From Bacillota bacterium (lineage in GTDB: Bacteria; Bacillota; Sulfobacillia; JAJZYS01; JAJZLH01), in assembly GCA_021850485.1 (NCBI GenBank), contig JAJZLY010000030.1, forward strand, positions 10,649-74,648: a stretch of DNA of 64,000 bases, in the 5' to 3' direction. The position numbers and the translations under genes are program-made. Under the pieces are notes generated by a model that saw only the letters and a list, made by a program, of their open reading frames with translations, was not told the origin of the DNA and did not search any database. Positions 60,886 through 64,000 of this stretch are shown here, in pieces; the first letter of the stretch is position 1; the number at the start of each line of letters is the position of its first letter.

Positions 60886-61941
60886 CTAGGGCGAGCGGCT
60901 GAGCCGGGCCAGAGGCAAGAGCCAGCGGGCGCGCGGACCGTCCAGGCGACCCACAGCGCGGCGCAAATCCGCTGGTAAGAGGCTGGCCTTACGGTCGGCC
61001 AGATAGAAGGTGGGCAGGCCGGCCAGAATCCACTGGTGGATCTCTGGGTCCGGTAACGTATCGACTAGCCGCTGGCCAGTGCTGTGCAGCTGGGTGAGCG
61101 CGGTCACCACCGCCGACTGATCCGAATAGCAGGACACGAAGTTGAAGTCCCTGCCCCGTTCGTCCTCCTCTTGGTCAACGAGGTAGTCGAGCATGATGTG
61201 CAGGCCGCCGATCCAGGGGAAATAGACGTCTCTCAAGCCGGAAATCTGCGCTGGCGGCGGCTGCGGCCGGCGAGCTTCGCCCAAGAGGGCAAAGACGCCC
61301 AGTGTGGAGCCGGTGGCGGCCGCAAACTCCCACCACGTTACCGGCCAGCGACCGGTGTTATGCCGATCTGCCCAGGCTTCAAGGCCGGGAGCGCGGCTCT
61401 CGGCGTCTGGCGCGTGCTTGAGGCTTTGTAGTTCGGCGTAGCGCTGGGCAAGCCAGTCCAGCTCCGGCCTGACCTGAGACAGGCCAGGGAGCCGTGTCGC
61501 CTGTTGGCGGCAGCTGGTGGCCAGCCAGTTCAGATATCCGCTGTCCGGCAGGCGGTTGGCCAACGATGCGGCAGGTAGGCAGACGCTAGCCGAGAGGGCG
61601 TAGGGCAGCACACTGTGCAGGTCTGAGATGGCTTCGGAACTCAGCTCAGGGCCGCGATCCGTTAGCGTGTCGAGGTAGTCGCACAGCGTTTGGTAACAAA
61701 CGATCAGCTCGGTCAGGGCAAGGTCGCCGTCCGCCAATACGGCCGCCCCTTGGCAGTGAAAGCGCTTGCTCTCGAGGGCGCTGTGCGCCAACTGCCGATA
61801 CACAGGATCATCGATGAGCTGGCTGCGTCGGACGATCGGAGCCAGAGCCTGCCTGACCTGGGGCCGAACACGGCCGAGGTAGGTGGCGATGTGTCGGGTG
61901 GTTGACAGCAATTGACTAGGCGCCTCGATTCCCCCTGCCAC
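60886..61941 (-). CDS. DUF2600 (YtpB-type) terpene synthase
   Basis: 351 residues. The family signature of tetraprenyl-beta-curcumene synthase YtpB is seen as VCYQTLCDYLDTLTDR and LHIMLDYLVDQEEDERGRDFN, whose acidic residues bind the prenyl diphosphate. YtpB cyclises tetraprenyl diphosphate to C35 terpenes. IspE, one step of the precursor pathway, is encoded in the same window. GTG start. Confidence 0.85.
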   Translation of the reverse strand: MAGGIEAPSQLLSTTRHIATYLGRVRPQVRQALAPIVRRSQLIDDPVYRQLAHSALESKRFHCQGAAVLADGDLALTELIVCYQTLCDYLDTLTDRGPELSSEAISDLHSVLPYALSASVCLPAASLANRLPDSGYLNWLATSCRQQATRLPGLSQVRPELDWLAQRYAELQSLKHAPDAESRAPGLEAWADRHNTGRWPVTWWEFAAATGSTLGVFALLGEARRPQPPPAQISGLRDVYFPWIGGLHIMLDYLVDQEEDERGRDFNFVSCYSDQSAVVTALTQLHSTGQRLVDTLPDPEIHQWILAGLPTFYLADRKASLLPADLRRAVGRLDGPRARWLLPLARLSRSP

Positions 61942-62006
61942 GAGCGGGCCTTTTGGGTCCGTGAGCTACGACCAAGAAGGCCAGTCCGGTAAGCGGGCAC
62001 TGGGAC

Positions 62007-62801
62007 CTAGTGGTGGTCGATGCGGCGGGCGACAGAAGAGGTCGCACGGTCGGCCAGCTTGGGGAAAATCCGGGCCAAGGTGGCGAGTATGGCATCGCTC
62101 GTTGTCACGAACACCTCCTGCCGATTGCCGTCCAGTGCTCGCATCAAGGCTTGGGCGACGCGCTCCGCCGGGACAGACGGGATTTTGGGTAAGCGCTCGA
62201 GGTCCGGCTGCTCGTTGGCCAGGCGATTTTGGATGAACGCGGTATCCGTACCTCCAGGGTACAGCGTGATCACCCGGATACCGTCTTGACGAACCTCCGC
62301 GCGCAGTGTGCGAGAAAAGGCGGTAACGGCGAACTTGGTGGCGCTGTAAACGCCGGAGAAGGGTAGCGGCACGATGCCGACGACCGAGCTGACATTGACA
62401 ATCGTGCCGGAACTCGCCTGCAGCAGCGGATGCAACTGGCGGATCAGCGACAAAGGCACCAGGACGTTCAGCCTGAAGAGTGCCTCGATCAAATCCTCTC
62501 TCAGGTCTGGGATCCGGCCAGACATGCCGAGGCCCGCATTGTTCACCAACAGGTCCAGTCGGCCGCCGAGGTTGCAGGCGGCCACCAGTTCGGGCACTGA
62601 GTCCGGGCGGAGCAGGTCATGGGTGAGCGCCACCACCTGATGGCCAGATTCCCGACATAGGGCAGCCGTGTGCCCAAGTCGCGTTCCGTCCCTCCCATCC
62701 AGAACCAAATCGTATCCACGTTTGGCAAGAGCCAGTGCGATTTGGCGGCCAATACCGCTCGACGCGCCGGTGACTAAGGCGCGGCCGGAGTTCTGAGTCA
62801 C
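62007..62801 (-). CDS. Short-chain dehydrogenase/reductase
   Basis: 264 residues. TGASSGIGRQIA cofactor loop, NNAG, Ser in NVSSVVG and the YxxxK of YSATKFAVTAFS. GTG 62801 with GAGGGGG upstream is preferred to a longer frame from 62849. The substrate is unknown. Confidence 0.92.
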   Translation of the reverse strand: MTQNSGRALVTGASSGIGRQIALALAKRGYDLVLDGRDGTRLGHTAALCRESGHQVVALTHDLLRPDSVPELVAACNLGGRLDLLVNNAGLGMSGRIPDLREDLIEALFRLNVLVPLSLIRQLHPLLQASSGTIVNVSSVVGIVPLPFSGVYSATKFAVTAFSRTLRAEVRQDGIRVITLYPGGTDTAFIQNRLANEQPDLERLPKIPSVPAERVAQALMRALDGNRQEVFVTTSDAILATLARIFPKLADRATSSVARRIDHH

Positions 62802-62892
62802 ATGGGTTCCCCCTCGCCTGCTGCTGCGTTGCCGAAATAAGGACTGCACCTGCTATTGTAGTCAAGGTCAGCACCGAAAGGGGAGCCCTGCT

Positions 62893-63846
62893 GTGGCGAG
62901 TTATGGACGAGACCGACTCCCGGTCTTCTTAGACTGCGATCCCGGTATCGATGACGCCTTTGCCCTGATGGTGCTCCTGGGAAGCCCCGGCGTGGAGTTA
63001 TTGGGGATTTCGACCGTCGGCGGCAACGTGCCGGTGGAGCTCACCTGTGAGAATGCGCGGCGGATCTTGGAGTTGTGCGGCCGCGCGCAGGTGCCGGTTG
63101 CCGCCGGCCGCGCGCAACCGTTGGCGAAGACGTTGGTTTCGGCAGAAGAGGTTCACGGAAGAGATGGACTGGGCAACATCAACCTGCCGAGTCCGACCGT
63201 TCCCGAAGCAGCCGGCGGTGGGGTTAGCCTGCTGATTGACAAGCTGCTGGCTGTGCCTCGGGCCATCTTGCTGGCGACGGCACCCCTGACCAATGTGGCG
63301 GTGGCCTTGCAGGAGCATCCCGAGATTTCAGGACACATTCAGCGCATCGTCTGGATGGGGGGCTCCACCGGTTTCGGCAATGTGACTCCGGCCGCTGAAT
63401 ACAATGCCTGGGCAGACCCCGAGGCGGCCCGCCAGGTGATCAGGTCGGGCGTGCCCTTTGTTATGGTCGGACTGAATGTGACCCATCAGGTGGCACTCGA
63501 CCGTTCGACGCTGGCCCACTATCGGACCCTTGGCAACCCGGTAGCAGAGACAGCCGCCCGGATGTTGGATTTCTATGTGACCTTTCACGAACAAGAAGCC
63601 GGGACGGACCGCTCGCCGATCCATGATGCTGTAGCGGCTGTGGCGGCGATATACCCGGCGTCTTTGCGCACGGTGTCCTATCCGGTGGATGTGGAGACAA
63701 AGGGCGAGATCACGGAGGGAGCGACAGTGGTCGACCTGCGAGGCCTGCACAGCGACCAGCCTCGGATTGAGGTTGGCTTGGAAGCCGATGCCGGCTTCCA
63801 CCTAGAGGTGATGGCCGACAGCCTGGCGTCATTCTCGGCGGCTTGA
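62893..63846 (+). CDS. Inosine-uridine-preferring nucleoside hydrolase family protein
   Basis: 317 residues. Metal site DCDPGIDD at residues 14-21, VVWMGG-type loop (RIVWMGGSTGFGNVTP), AEYNAWADPEAARQV and a C-terminal HDAVA. Releases base from nucleosides; its specificity is not readable. GTG start with AAAGGGGAG upstream. Confidence 0.93.
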   Translation: MASYGRDRLPVFLDCDPGIDDAFALMVLLGSPGVELLGISTVGGNVPVELTCENARRILELCGRAQVPVAAGRAQPLAKTLVSAEEVHGRDGLGNINLPSPTVPEAAGGGVSLLIDKLLAVPRAILLATAPLTNVAVALQEHPEISGHIQRIVWMGGSTGFGNVTPAAEYNAWADPEAARQVIRSGVPFVMVGLNVTHQVALDRSTLAHYRTLGNPVAETAARMLDFYVTFHEQEAGTDRSPIHDAVAAVAAIYPASLRTVSYPVDVETKGEITEGATVVDLRGLHSDQPRIEVGLEADAGFHLEVMADSLASFSAA

Positions 63847-63872
63847 CGACGTCTGTAGCCGAACCCTATAAT
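63843..63872 (+). promoter_or_regulatory. Promoter of the tRNA-Met cluster
   Basis: TTGACG, an 18-base spacer and a perfect TATAAT, ending 14 bases before the initiator tRNA; the -35 overlaps the nucleoside hydrolase stop codon. Confidence 0.75.
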
Positions 63873-63886
63873 TCCCCTGCCTACAT

Positions 63887-63963
<77 letters not shown>

Positions 63964-63969
63964 GTTTTA

Positions 63970-64000
63970 GGCGGCGTAGCTCAGTTGGTCAGAGCATACG
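63970..64000 (+). tRNA. tRNA, 5' part, cut by the window edge (probably elongator Met)
   Basis: GGCGGCGTAGCTCAGTTGG and the D arm up to GAGCATACG are seen. These match the start of Bacillus-type elongator tRNA-Met, but the anticodon lies outside the window, so the identity is provisional. Confidence 0.6.

Overview
The window is GC-rich bacterial DNA from a Bacillota (Firmicutes) lineage. The backbone follows the origin-proximal block of Bacillus subtilis (yaaO to yabR): a YaaO-type decarboxylase, darA, holB, rsmI, abrB, metG, tatD, a YabE-like protein, rsmA, veg, ispE, purR, glmU, prs, ctc/rplY, pth, mfd, a SpoVB-like flippase, mazG, rqcP, divIC and a YabR-type S1 protein. A methionine T-box, S-layer homology domains, a DUF2600 (YtpB-type) terpene synthase and HU agree with Bacillota. 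The high GC and aerobic-type complex I would fit a Sulfobacillus- or Thermaerobacter-like group, but that is only a guess. The sporulation genes normally interspersed in this block (yabG, sspF, spoVG, spoVT, yabP, yabQ) are absent here.

Layout: 1-1.9 kb, a partial lipoprotein gene divergent from gltX, then tRNA-Gln and tRNA-Glu. 2-5.9 kb, yaaO-like, darA, holB, rsmI, abrB. 6-14.7 kb, a tightly packed minus-strand cluster of 13 genes that joins type IV secretion parts (VirB2-, VirB6-, VirB3/PrgI- and VirB4-like) to Tad pilus parts (CpaB/SAF, degenerate TadZ, TadA, TadB, TadC, three pilin-like proteins and a secreted Ig/PKD-like protein). 14.9-15.8 kb, a redoxin gene with an in-frame TGA at its redox centre (probable selenoprotein), divergent from a VOC gene. 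15.8-31.3 kb, the metG T-box and housekeeping block to mfd. 31.3-44.5 kb, a nuoABCDEFGHJKLMN operon without nuoI. 44.5-47.4 kb, a GAF/HD-GYP protein with a degenerate GGDEF. 47.4-53 kb, flippase, mazG, hup, rqcP, a small HTH gene, divIC, S1 protein and an acyl-ACP-reductase-like gene. 53-64 kb, a mixed set: CAP/SLH surface protein, hydrolase, cyclodeaminase-family enzyme, HAD phosphatase, tRNA-Leu, DUF1697, MFS transporter, RRM protein, DUF2600 terpene synthase, SDR, nucleoside hydrolase, initiator tRNA-Met and the start of another tRNA.

The most notable items are the T4SS/Tad hybrid cluster, the probable selenocysteine redoxin hidden by its UGA codon, the complex I operon lacking nuoI, apparent non-canonical start codons for veg (ATT) and hup (ACG), a three-box DnaA-box cluster upstream of the small HTH gene and divIC, an inverted-repeat switch-like leader before hup, and an acyl-ACP-reductase-like enzyme with the catalytic cysteine conserved. 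Calls rest on reading the sequence and family knowledge; no database search was run.
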